Source: Bacteroidales bacterium
Lineage (GTDB): Bacteria > Bacteroidota > Bacteroidia > Bacteroidales > Muribaculaceae
DNA length: 64,000 bases
Direction: 5' to 3'
Assembly: GCA_910575545.1 (NCBI GenBank)
Contig: CAJTFH010000019.1
Span: forward strand, 1-64,000
Made by a program: the position numbers and the translations under genes. Of this stretch, positions 1-8,336 are shown piece by piece. Every line of letters begins with the position of its first letter. Position 1 is the first letter of the stretch. A model generated the notes under the pieces. That model was not told the origin of the DNA and ran no database searches. It saw nothing but the letters and a program-made list of their open reading frames with translations.

Positions 1-117
1 CTATTGCTTCTTCTCGCCCAAGCGTCACCACTTGAACCTTGCGAGTCGCTATGGGGTTCGTCGGCAACTACGCCCCGTGTGGACTTTCACCACAGATGTA
101 TGACATGCCCGTCATAC
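1..117 (-). mobile_element. Group II intron, 5' end (partial)
   Basis: Read on the minus strand from 117, the sequence opens with a perfect 7-bp inverted repeat (GTATGAC, six-base loop, GTCATAC), then GGTGAAAGTCC, then GAACCCCATAGCGAC and GCAAGG. That series is the usual start of domain I of bacterial group II introns, self-splicing retroelements that usually encode a reverse transcriptase. Only the first ~117 nt are present; the rest lies beyond the left edge, so reverse transcriptase and class cannot be judged. The intron begins 7 nt past the hairpin of the neighbouring dispersed repeat, the kind of site used by introns that insert after terminator hairpins. The identity is from recalled consensus, not a covariance search. 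Confidence 0.6.
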
Positions 118-123
118 TAAACA

Positions 124-221
124 GGGCGCTGTGTCGAAATTCGACCAACGCCTTTTTTGCATCCGGATGGAGAGGGTGCTGTCAGAATGGTTCAGATGGT
201 AGGAGCCTGAGGGTGAGGCTT
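124..221 (+). repeat. Dispersed hairpin repeat, copy A (truncated)
   Basis: It starts with a hairpin at 125-152 followed by TTTTTT and continues through GCATCCGGATGGAGAG to GGAGCCTGAGGGTGAGG. It is nearly identical over this length to the copies at 44897-45126 (plus) and 49964-50140 (minus), but stops at about 221 where those two continue for another 80-110 bp. The group II intron abuts its left side. Confidence 0.85.
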
Positions 222-252
222 GTAATATTTTAAATTGAAATAAAAAGACTGG

Positions 253-873
253 CTAGAACATATATGCCACCCTTACAGTCCAGTAGCTGCAACGGCCAGA
301 GAAATCGATGAGCTTCACTGCCTTCATGGCATAGGTCAAGCCCCACACATATGAGCCTTGAACCTGCCAGCGCTTCCACAGCTCAACGCCAAGACCGGCC
401 TGCATACCGATAGAGCCGAAGGCATAGTTCATAGCCTTCAGGCTGTTATGGCCGAGATGGAAATCAAACACCGGGCCGCCGAACACATAGGGCGCGATAT
501 AATCTTCCAGACCGTTCATGCGTGTCCATTTAAAGCGCAGATCCACAGGTATCGACAATGTGTGGAGATAGCTGGTCTCCTGGCCGTAGCCGTCGACAGC
601 CCAGATTTTCTTCTCTCCCAGACCGAGTTTGCCACCCTGCAAGGAATAAAACGCACCTATGTCGATGCCGAAACCTATGCCCGGAAACATCATTTCACCC
701 TGCACACCTGCCTGCGGGCCAACAATCTTTCCGGTCGAGATCAAATCCTGCTTGAATTTTAGATTGCTGATGTCGATGCCGACCGCCGGTCCCCAACGGA
801 ACTCTGCTCTGGCTCCAAGGCTGCAAACAGCACCAAGCAACAGAAGCATTATGATTTTCTTAAATTTTTCCAT
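253..873 (-). CDS. Outer-membrane beta-barrel protein (PorT-like)
   Basis: 206 aa. A signal peptide (MEKFKK, hydrophobic LLLLGAVCSLG, cleavage near ARA) is followed by alternating amphipathic strands rich in Gly and aromatic residues, and the protein ends in an aromatic residue (VAYMF), as outer-membrane barrels do. Size and pattern fit the small porin/PorT-like family of Bacteroidetes. It resembles the protein at 19719-20357 in length, in a GPxAGIxIxxLKF-type N-terminus and in the closing strand. Promoter box TATCTTTG lies at 922-915. The specific function is not evident from the sequence; PorT itself is a T9SS component but these short paralogues are diverse. Confidence 0.7.
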   Translation of the reverse strand: MEKFKKIIMLLLLGAVCSLGARAEFRWGPAVGIDISNLKFKQDLISTGKIVGPQAGVQGEMMFPGIGFGIDIGAFYSLQGGKLGLGEKKIWAVDGYGQETSYLHTLSIPVDLRFKWTRMNGLEDYIAPYVFGGPVFDFHLGHNSLKAMNYAFGSIGMQAGLGVELWKRWQVQGSYVWGLTYAMKAVKLIDFSGRCSYWTVRVAYMF

Positions 874-914
874 TCTTACAAATCGGGTTCTTGCATCCCC
901 GCCGTTATATCCGG

Positions 915-922
915 CAAAGATA
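915..922 (-). promoter_or_regulatory. Promoter -7 box for the OM barrel gene
   Basis: TATCTTTG followed by GC on the minus strand matches the Bacteroidetes -7 consensus TAnnTTTG. It would give a leader of about 35 nt before the start at 873. No clear -33 TTTG was found. Confidence 0.5.
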
Positions 923-966
923 GCGTATTATCACACCTCCCCAAAAAATCCTCGAATTAAAAAGAG

Positions 967-2328
967 TTAAGCCTTGGCTACGATAGCGGCAGCTTCCAAT
1001 GGGTCGACTGTCACCTGCTCTCCGGTCGCCATATTCTTCAGGGCCAGTTTTCCCTGCTCCATCTCACTCTCGCCGACCATCGCAACGAATGGCACTCCGG
1101 AGGCATTTGCATAAGCCATCTGCTTCTTCATCTTGGCCTCGTCGGGATAGATTTCAGCCGCAATCCCCTGACCGCGCAGAATCTTAATCATACGCATAGC
1201 TGCCTCAGCTTCTTTGTGGCCGAAGTTAACAAACATCACCTGTGTGGAAGTGCGCGCATCGGCGGGATAAAGATCGAGCGCATTGAGCACATCATAAATG
1301 CGGTCGGCACCGAATGACACACCCACGCCCGACAGCCCCCCCATGCCGAACACGCCGGTCAGGTTGTCATAACGGCCGCCACCCGAGATGCTGCCTATGG
1401 CCACATCTTTGGCTTTCACCTCGATTATCGTGCCGGTATAGTAGTTGAGCCCACGGGCAAGCGACACATCGAGGTCAAGCTCGGCATCAAGCCCAAGCGC
1501 CATAGTGCCTTCAATTACCTCGCGAAGCTCCCTCACGCCAAGCATCCCTGTTTCAGAGCCTGCAAGCAGTTTTTCAAGCTGCGCCAGACGCTCTTCAACA
1601 GTGCCTGAAATCTCCAATATCGGCCTCAACGCCTCGACAGCCTGCTGCGACAGACCGCGCTCTATCAGCTCGGCATTCACATTGTCGATACCGATTTTGT
1701 CGATTTTGTCGATAGCCACGGTAATATCCACCATCTTGTCGGGCTCGCCGATCAGTTCGGCAATGCCTGCCAGCACCTTGCGGTTGTTGAGTTTCAGCTG
1801 GATTCTGATTTTCAGCCGCCTGAACACCTCATCGATCATCTGCAGAAGCTCGATTTCGTTGAGCAGCGAATCAGAACCCACCACATCGGCATCGCACTGG
1901 TAAAATTCGCGGTAGCGCCCTTTCTGGGGCCGGTCGGCTCTCCAAACCGGCTGAATCTGATAGCGCTTGAACGGCAGTTGCAGTTCATTGCGGTGCTGCA
2001 CAACATAGCGCGCAAAAGGCACGGTCAGGTCATAGCGCAACCCTTTCTCACAAAGCTGGGGGGTGAGACGTGTGCAGTTGCCCTCTTCAATAAGCTTCAT
2101 GTCGGCGCCGCGCAGGAAATCGCCCGAATTGAGTATTTTGAAAAGAAGTTTATCACCCTCCTCCCCATATTTCCCCATAAGGGTCGACAGGTTCTCCATG
2201 GCCGGAGTCTCAATCGGGTTATAGCCGAACAAGCCGAACACCTCGCGGATAGTGTTGAAAATATAGTTGCGCTTCGCCATCTCTGCCGGCGAAAAATCGC
2301 GTGTTCCTTTAGGAATTGACGGTTTCAT
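967..2328 (-). CDS. hisS: Histidine-tRNA ligase
   Basis: 453 aa class II aminoacyl-tRNA synthetase charging tRNA-His with histidine in the cytoplasm. The N-terminus has the family hallmark [19 protein letters not shown] (near residue 100) and [17 protein letters not shown] with FYQCDAD (about 122-148) are the motif 2 region, and the histidine-binding signature [10 protein letters not shown] lies near residue 300. A C-terminal anticodon-binding domain follows (VMFVNFG onward). Full length for the family. The gene stands alone, 79 bp after typA on the same strand. Confidence 0.96.
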   Translation of the reverse strand: MKPSIPKGTRDFSPAEMAKRNYIFNTIREVFGLFGYNPIETPAMENLSTLMGKYGEEGDKLLFKILNSGDFLRGADMKLIEEGNCTRLTPQLCEKGLRYDLTVPFARYVVQHRNELQLPFKRYQIQPVWRADRPQKGRYREFYQCDADVVGSDSLLNEIELLQMIDEVFRRLKIRIQLKLNNRKVLAGIAELIGEPDKMVDITVAIDKIDKIGIDNVNAELIERGLSQQAVEALRPILEISGTVEERLAQLEKLLAGSETGMLGVRELREVIEGTMALGLDAELDLDVSLARGLNYYTGTIIEVKAKDVAIGSISGGGRYDNLTGVFGMGGLSGVGVSFGADRIYDVLNALDLYPADARTSTQVMFVNFGHKEAEAAMRMIKILRGQGIAAEIYPDEAKMKKQMAYANASGVPFVAMVGESEMEQGKLALKNMATGEQVTVDPLEAAAIVAKA

Positions 2329-2407
2329 CTTCTTTTCAAATTATTGCATATTATTGCACAATCATCCCCACCCCCAAACTTCTGACATCTGGCTTACTAC
2401 TTAAGTC

Positions 2408-4207
2408 TTACCCCTTATTCGCCCGCTTCCTCTCAAGCTCGTCAAGGATAATCTTTCTCAGGCGGATATGGTTGGGTGTGACCTCAACATACTCATCCTC
2501 CTTGATATATTCCAGCGCCTCCTCAAGGCTGAAAACCACAGGAGGCACAATCTTCGCCTTTTCATCGGCACCGGAGGCACGCATATTGGTCAGCTTTTTC
2601 GACTTGGTGACATTTATCACGATATCCTTATCTTTGGCGCTTTCGCCCACAACCTGACCGGCATAGACCTCTTCCTGCGGGAAGATGAAGAATTTACCAC
2701 GGTCTTGAAGTTTATCGATGGCATAAGCATAGGCCGTACCGGCCTCCATAGCAATCAGCGAGCCGTTGGTGCGCCGCTCTATATCACCTTTCCAAGGCTG
2801 GTATTCCAGGAAACGGTGAGCCATGATGGCCTCGCCTGCCGAACCTGTCAGCACATTGTTGCGCAGACCGATGATACCGCGCGACGGAATCTGGAACTCC
2901 ATATGCACCCGGTCATTCTGCGTGGTCATAGACAGCATATCACCCTTGCGGCGCGTAACCATGTCTATCATCTTCGATGCATACTCCTCTGTCACATTGA
3001 TGGTCAGCAGTTCGACTGGCTCGCATTTCACCCCGTCAATCTCCTTTATGATAACCTGAGGCTGACCCACCTGAAGCTCATAACCTTCACGGCGCATGGT
3101 CTCTATAAGCACCGACAGATGAAGCACACCACGGCCGTAAACGTTCCATTTATCTTCGTTCACACCACGTTCAACCCTCAGAGCGAGGTTTTTGTCGAGC
3201 TCGCGGGTCAGACGGTCATGGATATGTCGCGATGTGACATATTTGCCGTCTTTCCCGAAAAACGGGCTATCGTTGATGGTGAATGTCATCGACATGGTAG
3301 GCTCATCAATGGCGATACGTGGCAGAGCCTCGGGGTTGTCGACAGTCGTCACGGTATCTCCGATTTCAAAGCCTTCAAGCCCCACAAGGGCGCATATGTC
3401 GCCCGACGACACCTCCTGCACCTTCTTGCGCCCCATTCCCTCGAATGTATGCAACTCCTTGACGCGCTGGCGCACAACCGAACCGTCGCGCTTACAAAGC
3501 CCGATTTCCATTCCCTCGCGCAAAGTGCCACGGTGCACACGCCCCACGGCGATTCGCCCTACATAGCTTGAATAGTCAAGCGAGGTGATAAGCATCTGCG
3601 GCTCACCATCCAAGGTAACCGGAGCAGGGATATGTTCCAGTATGGTATCAAGCAACGGGGTTATATTATCAGTCTCTTTCTGCCAGTCAGTGCTCATCCA
3701 GCCATTTTTGGCAGACCCGTATATTGTCGGGAAATCGAGCTGCTCTTCAGTGGCATCAAGGCTGAACATCAGGTCGAAAACCATCTCCTGCACCTCTTCC
3801 GGACGGCAGTTCGGCTTATCCACCTTATTTATCACAACCACCGGTTTCAACCCCATCTGAATGGCTTTCTGAAGCACAAAACGGGTCTGCGGCATCGGCC
3901 CCTCGAAGGCATCAACAAGCAACAGACATCCGTCAGCCATATTCAGCACACGTTCCACCTCACCGCCGAAATCAGCGTGTCCCGGAGTATCTATGATGTT
4001 GATTTTAGTATCCTTATAATTGATTGAGACATTTTTCGACAGAATCGTTATCCCCCTTTCCCGCTCAAGATCATTATTGTCAAGTATCAACTCTCCGGCA
4101 TTCTGATTCTCACGAAACAGATTCCCTGCCAAAAGCATCTTGTCAACCAATGTTGTCTTGCCATGGTCGACGTGCGCGATAATCGCGATATTACGGATAT
4201 TCTGCAT
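2408..4207 (-). CDS. typA: Ribosome-associated GTPase TypA/BipA
   Basis: About 599 aa, the usual TypA length. G1 [10 protein letters not shown] (residues ~11-20), G3 [14 protein letters not shown] and G4 NKVDKP are intact, followed by EF-G-like domains and the TypA C-terminal domain ([19 protein letters not shown]). TypA binds the ribosome and assists 50S assembly and stress adaptation. The frame stays open to 4327, but I place the start at 4207 ([10 protein letters not shown]) because homologues begin there and because the -7 promoter box at 4251-4244 lies inside the extended frame. Confidence 0.95.
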   Translation of the reverse strand: MQNIRNIAIIAHVDHGKTTLVDKMLLAGNLFRENQNAGELILDNNDLERERGITILSKNVSINYKDTKINIIDTPGHADFGGEVERVLNMADGCLLLVDAFEGPMPQTRFVLQKAIQMGLKPVVVINKVDKPNCRPEEVQEMVFDLMFSLDATEEQLDFPTIYGSAKNGWMSTDWQKETDNITPLLDTILEHIPAPVTLDGEPQMLITSLDYSSYVGRIAVGRVHRGTLREGMEIGLCKRDGSVVRQRVKELHTFEGMGRKKVQEVSSGDICALVGLEGFEIGDTVTTVDNPEALPRIAIDEPTMSMTFTINDSPFFGKDGKYVTSRHIHDRLTRELDKNLALRVERGVNEDKWNVYGRGVLHLSVLIETMRREGYELQVGQPQVIIKEIDGVKCEPVELLTINVTEEYASKMIDMVTRRKGDMLSMTTQNDRVHMEFQIPSRGIIGLRNNVLTGSAGEAIMAHRFLEYQPWKGDIERRTNGSLIAMEAGTAYAYAIDKLQDRGKFFIFPQEEVYAGQVVGESAKDKDIVINVTKSKKLTNMRASGADEKAKIVPPVVFSLEEALEYIKEDEYVEVTPNHIRLRKIILDELERKRANKG

Positions 4208-4243
4208 AACGATTCCTTTTCGTTTCTCTTCTTTTTCAACCTG

Positions 4244-4251
4244 CAAAGGTA
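4244..4251 (-). promoter_or_regulatory. Promoter -7 box for typA
   Basis: TACCTTTG on the minus strand followed by GC, giving a leader of about 30 nt. It decides between the two possible typA starts in favour of 4207. Confidence 0.55.
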
Positions 4252-4382
4252 CAAAAATTTCTACACACGCCGCCCCCTCGGCCTCATTTTCTGTCAAATC
4301 CGGCCAAGGGGGCATGTGAAACCGCATATGCGGAGAAAATGCGTTAAATCACAATCAGGCTGATTGCAACAATTGCTGCCAG

Positions 4383-6029
4383 TCATTTATACAGGAACCG
4401 CCGTATCGACTGCTTAGGGGTTTTCTCAAACTCGTCGTCACGGATTTCAATGGCACTCACTTGCGAATATCCAGGCAACGCTTTGTTAAGTTCCGGCAAC
4501 ATAGCTCCAAGCCTACGCTCCGTCTCCGCACGGTCAATCCCCTGCTTTTCCCCGGTTTCATAGTCGGGATGCACAAGCGCAACAATCCGGCCTCCGCGGT
4601 CTAACACCACCGATTCTCCCACAAGCGGCATATTGTTGAGCAACGACTCTATCTCCTCTGGATATACATTCTGCCCTGAAGAGGTCAGAATCATGTTTTT
4701 ATCGCGTCCGCGCAGATAAACATATCCGTCATTGTCAATCGTGCATATATCCCCTGTATTAAGCCAGCCGTCATCATCGAGAGCCGACACAGTGGCGGCT
4801 TCATTTTTATAATAACCCTTCATCACATTATCCCCCTTGACATATAGCACACCCGGCACACGCATGGGATCAGCCGACAAAACCATCGCCTCCATTCCAT
4901 CGACAAGCCTGCCACAAGAGTGCGGACGCTGGTTCTTCCACCATTCATAGGTCACCAATGGCGCGCATTCGGTCATGCCATAGCCCACAGTGAACGGGAA
5001 TTTCACGCTTCTTAGGAAACGCTCCACATCCTTGCTTACAGCCGCTCCACCCAGAATCAGCTGTTTAAGATTACCGCCGAAAGCCTCAAGCAGTTTTTTC
5101 CGCACACCCATATTGATCAGCTGCCTGATTCCGGGAATAGCACGGAGCACCCTCATCCACGGCTTGTGCAATTTCGGGAACACCTGCCCCTTTACGATTT
5201 TCTCAATCACCAAAGGCACAGTAATCACCAGTTGCGGCCTCACCTGGGCGAAAGCCTGAAGCACAACCGCCGGCGACGGTATGCGCCCAAGGAAGGTTAT
5301 ATGGCATCCCCGACAGAAAGGGAACAGGAATTCAAACACAAGCCCGTACATATGCGCCAACGGAAGCATACTGAGCATCCCGTCGCCGGGCTTGAGAAAC
5401 GGTATCTTGGAGAGTGCGAAGCTGATGTTGCTCCAAAGATTTCCGAAAGTAACCATCACTCCTTTGGGATTACCCGTAGAGCCGGAAGTATAGTTAACCA
5501 AAGCCAACTCACAAGGCTCACGCCTGGCAAATTCCACCTGAGCCGGGGCGAATTTCTTGCCGTAGGCTTTCAGAAACGTATCTTTCAACCCGTCGATAGC
5601 CGCCGTCAGCTTATGTTTGCGGCTAAGGGCCACCGTGAAATCAGGAATAAGCACCACACCATCAACACCGGGCATATTTTCAGCATCAAGTTTGTCATAA
5701 ATCCCCTTTTCGCTGAAAAGCAGCCGCGCTTCCGAATGGGCGACAAGAGCCTCGACCGTGTCGGGATGGAACTCATGCAGCAACGGCACCACCACAGCCC
5801 CATATGTCAGCGCCCCAAGGAATGCAGTGGCCCACGCAGCAGAATTCTTGGCACACAAAGCCACCTTTTCTCCAGGCTTCAGCCCTATAGCCGCAAAAAC
5901 AAGATGCATCTCAACGATACGCCGCGCCACATGGCCGTAGCTCATCGTCTCTCCTTTGAAATCCGACAATGCCGGCAGATTCCAATTCCTCCTTATGCTC
6001 GTTTCAAGAGCTTCATTCAAACCTTTCAT
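4383..6029 (-). CDS. AMP-dependent acyl-CoA ligase / synthetase
   Basis: About 548 aa ANL-superfamily adenylating enzyme, most like long-chain fatty-acid-CoA ligases. Visible motifs: ATP-binding YTSGSTGNPKG, the A5-type YGMTECAP, GDI with DNDGYVYLRGR, and the C-terminal catalytic-lysine region EKTPKQSIRRF. It should activate a carboxylate (probably a fatty acid) to acyl-AMP and acyl-CoA; the substrate cannot be read from sequence. The start at 6029 (MKGLNEAL) is preferred over 6056 because GGGAG sits 4-5 nt upstream. It diverges from the TlpA-like gene at 6208. Confidence 0.85.
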   Translation of the reverse strand: MKGLNEALETSIRRNWNLPALSDFKGETMSYGHVARRIVEMHLVFAAIGLKPGEKVALCAKNSAAWATAFLGALTYGAVVVPLLHEFHPDTVEALVAHSEARLLFSEKGIYDKLDAENMPGVDGVVLIPDFTVALSRKHKLTAAIDGLKDTFLKAYGKKFAPAQVEFARREPCELALVNYTSGSTGNPKGVMVTFGNLWSNISFALSKIPFLKPGDGMLSMLPLAHMYGLVFEFLFPFCRGCHITFLGRIPSPAVVLQAFAQVRPQLVITVPLVIEKIVKGQVFPKLHKPWMRVLRAIPGIRQLINMGVRKKLLEAFGGNLKQLILGGAAVSKDVERFLRSVKFPFTVGYGMTECAPLVTYEWWKNQRPHSCGRLVDGMEAMVLSADPMRVPGVLYVKGDNVMKGYYKNEAATVSALDDDGWLNTGDICTIDNDGYVYLRGRDKNMILTSSGQNVYPEEIESLLNNMPLVGESVVLDRGGRIVALVHPDYETGEKQGIDRAETERRLGAMLPELNKALPGYSQVSAIEIRDDEFEKTPKQSIRRFLYK

Positions 6030-6207
6030 AATCTCCCGTTCTTTTCTCATAAACAAACCTTTTCCAACATCCCCGCCCCGCAGATTTTCTAATGTAACAA
6101 ATTTTCATTTACTTTGTTATCTAAAAGCGGAGCTTGCTTTTTAAACGCAGTCAGCCGCACCATTGTTTATCGCAAATTCAATTCTTTTTCATTAAAATAT
6201 CCACTAA

Positions 6208-7290
6208 ATGAAAGGCAAATTATTAACCATTGCACTTGGAGCGGCTATGTCGGCATGTTCCGCCACCGCAGCCAACGACTCCTACACTGTAACAGCCCAG
6301 CTTCCCGCAGAATTAAACGGGAAGACGGCATTCCTCGTAAATTTCGACACAGGAGAAAAAATCGACTCAGTAGCCGTTGCCAACGGAACCGCCATATTCA
6401 AAGGCAACATAGCAAATCCGGTTTTAGCACGCCTGATTGTCGATGGCAACCGTGCCGGACAGTTGATTCTCGAAAACGGCAACATAACGGTTAAAGACCG
6501 CACCGCAACCGGCTCACAGCTCAACGACAAAACAAACGCGCTCAACGACCAGATCAAACAACGCTTCTCATCACGCCGCCAGTCTCTGCCCAACGACAGC
6601 ACCGCCGAGGCCGCCATGCAACAGCTTGTGTCGGAATTCAATTCCTTCACCGATTCGGTAATCCAAGCCAACATCGACAATCCCATAGGCTACATTCTGG
6701 TCCTCGACAAAGCATACTCCATGCCCATATCCGAACTAAAAGCATTCCTTGAAGCCAACCCTTCATTCAAATCCCACCAGCGAATCGCAAAGATTATCGA
6801 TGCCGCCGAAAAGAAAGAAGCGACACAACCTGGCAAGCAATTCGTCGACTTCTCCATCAAAACCGACACCACAACGCAAAAACTGTCAGACTACGTTGGC
6901 AAAGGGAAACCGGTTCTCGTAGATTTCTGGGCAAGCTGGTGCGGCCCGTGCATCCGCGAAACCAAAGTTCTGAAAGAAATCCTCAACGAATACGGCCCAC
7001 AGGGCCTTGAAGTGCTCGGAGTGGCCGTGTGGGACGAACCGGAGAACACCATTGCAGCAGTCAAACGCCACAATCTGCCATGGCCGCAGATTATCAATGC
7101 ACAGGCAATACCCACCGACCTATATGGCATAACAGGAATCCCATGCATAATCCTCATCGGCCCCGACGGAACCATTCTCTCACGCGACAAGCAAGATGAA
7201 GAACTACGGGCCGACATCCGCGCATATTTCAACGGAACCCTTACTCCCGAATCTCTCGCCGCACCTGCCGATTCAATCCATACCAGATAA
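6208..7290 (+). CDS. TlpA-like thioredoxin lipoprotein with DUF4369-type N-terminus
   Basis: 360 aa. The signal peptide ends in a lipobox-like AMSAC (Cys17), so it is probably a membrane-anchored periplasmic lipoprotein. Residues ~25-120 form a beta-rich DUF4369-like domain, followed by a helical linker and a C-terminal thioredoxin/AhpC-TSA fold with the redox motif WCGPC (Cys ~244 and ~247). Such proteins reduce or isomerise disulfides outside the cytoplasm; the partner is unknown. The cis-Pro position near GITGIPC is intact. A terminator follows at 7348. Confidence 0.85.
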   Translation: MKGKLLTIALGAAMSACSATAANDSYTVTAQLPAELNGKTAFLVNFDTGEKIDSVAVANGTAIFKGNIANPVLARLIVDGNRAGQLILENGNITVKDRTATGSQLNDKTNALNDQIKQRFSSRRQSLPNDSTAEAAMQQLVSEFNSFTDSVIQANIDNPIGYILVLDKAYSMPISELKAFLEANPSFKSHQRIAKIIDAAEKKEATQPGKQFVDFSIKTDTTTQKLSDYVGKGKPVLVDFWASWCGPCIRETKVLKEILNEYGPQGLEVLGVAVWDEPENTIAAVKRHNLPWPQIINAQAIPTDLYGITGIPCIILIGPDGTILSRDKQDEELRADIRAYFNGTLTPESLAAPADSIHTR

Positions 7291-7347
7291 ACACATACGA
7301 GCAGCTACTGTATATATTGAAGTCAAGATAACTTCATCGCATTACCG

Positions 7348-7383
7348 ACCGGGCACTGTGTCTTTACATGGTGCCCGGTTTTA
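7348..7383. terminator. Terminator between TlpA-like gene and vanZ-like gene
   Basis: A perfect 9-bp stem (ACCGGGCAC at 7348-7356 with GTGCCCGGT at 7371-7379) followed by TTTT. It lies between convergent genes and abuts the stop codon of the minus-strand VanZ-like gene. Confidence 0.75.
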
Positions 7384-7776
7384 ACGAGTGAGCCACCTGA
7401 CAATCACAGGCGTCACTGCCAAACTCAGAGCCACCCCCGCCGTGTCGGCCACAAAATCCCACACGTCACATCCCCGGCCCATATCCATCGCTCCCTGCAC
7501 AAGTTCAATGCCGCCGCCAAAAGCCACGCAGACTCCCGCAAGCGCCATACCCACCGGCAACCCCAGTTTTCGCCCCGAAATAACCCAGTCAAGTCCCATC
7601 ACAAAAAACAGGCCGCCGAACATGCAGCCGTGCACCACCTTGTCGGCACCCTCAAACCAATGCACATCGCTATCAGGCAACGGCTTTGGAGCCAAAGTAA
7701 GCCATAATATCGCCAACACCACCACAGCAGTCATAACCCAAGGTGGCATCTTCTTCAAAAAAACGTTATTCATCAA
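7381..7776 (-). CDS. VanZ-like family membrane protein
   Basis: 131 aa with four predicted membrane helices (VVVLAILWLTLA, the segment after DKVVHG, MALAGVCVAFGGGIELVQ and the segment after VWDFVADTAG). The spacing of DKVVHG, ELVQ, GRGCDVWD and DTAG matches the VanZ-like fold. VanZ itself confers low-level teicoplanin resistance in enterococci; most homologues have no assigned role and this one should not be read as a resistance gene. A -7 box (TAATTTTG, 7923-7916) lies upstream. Confidence 0.75.
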   Translation of the reverse strand: MMNNVFLKKMPPWVMTAVVVLAILWLTLAPKPLPDSDVHWFEGADKVVHGCMFGGLFFVMGLDWVISGRKLGLPVGMALAGVCVAFGGGIELVQGAMDMGRGCDVWDFVADTAGVALSLAVTPVIVRWLTR

Positions 7777-7915
7777 ATCAGTACAAACATTCTAAATTCT
7801 AACAATAATCATTGCCCACGTAACATTTCAAACGTCTGATGCATCTAAAAGATTGGAAACAGATTAACCCCTCTTTCGGCTTCCCACTTCTTACCTCTGA
7901 TGACTTCTCCCACCC

Positions 7916-7923
7916 CAAAATTA
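7916..7923 (-). promoter_or_regulatory. Promoter -7 box for the VanZ-like gene
   Basis: TAATTTTG followed by GG on the minus strand; the leader to the start at 7776 would be about 130 nt. Confidence 0.4.
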
Positions 7924-7981
7924 CACACTTTTCTCAAAAAAAAAAATTTGCCAATCCGAATTTTACAGAAGTTTTGCAGTG

Positions 7982-8080
7982 CAGTATTGCACATAACTAC
8001 ATCACCATTATGATAACTCTTGAAAACGCCACCGGAATCAATCGGGGTGTGCAGTTCAAAAATGGCACGCCCCGATTTTT
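7982..8080 (+). ncRNA. Candidate small RNA ending at an orphan terminator
   Basis: A strong hairpin (ATCGGGGTGTGC at 8041-8052 with GCACGCCCCGAT at 8065-8076, 12 bp with one G-U) is followed by a T run, yet there is no plus-strand gene upstream: the TlpA-like gene already ends at its own terminator. Upstream, TTTG (7947-7950), an 18-nt spacer and AAGTTTTG (7969-7976) resemble a -33/-7 pair with one mismatch. The implied transcript is about 99 nt with no convincing reading frame. This is inference; no RNA family was recognised. Confidence 0.35.
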
Positions 8081-8149
8081 CATATCCCCACTTCAACACA
8101 AAAATGCAAATAAAGATTAAACCCCGCCGGTTATTCCGGAAAATTTCGC

Positions 8150-8157
8150 TATTTTTG
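8150..8157 (+). promoter_or_regulatory. Promoter -7 box for recJ
   Basis: TATTTTTG followed by CAAAG. The leader to the recJ start is about 175 nt. Apart from this box, the candidate RNA and the vanZ promoter, I see nothing in 7777-8336. Confidence 0.5.
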
Positions 8158-8336
8158 CAAAGTAGACTAATGTGGGTTAATAGGCTCATCCGGCTCTCTC
8201 CGACACACTACCCGGAAGCCGCACGTTAGCATCTTAACAGCCAATCCGTTCCGGCTGAATCCTCTTTCTTCTGCCCTCCTCTCCCATCTTCCCGCCATGA
8301 GGGAAGCCCGGCCATGCCAATAAAAAAACAACATAA

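Noticed and set aside
2468-3571. Long plus-strand open frame (367 codons) antisense to typA
   Set aside because: It mirrors typA codons, has no family features, no promoter and no start context; typA is unambiguous.
7381-7776. Reading the VanZ-like gene as a glycopeptide-resistance determinant
   Set aside because: No vanA/H/X cluster is present and VanZ-like folds are widespread in species without resistance.
7845-8189. 114-codon minus-strand frame upstream of recJ
   Set aside because: Its composition is that of AT-rich intergenic DNA; it contains the orphan terminator and the vanZ and recJ promoter boxes.
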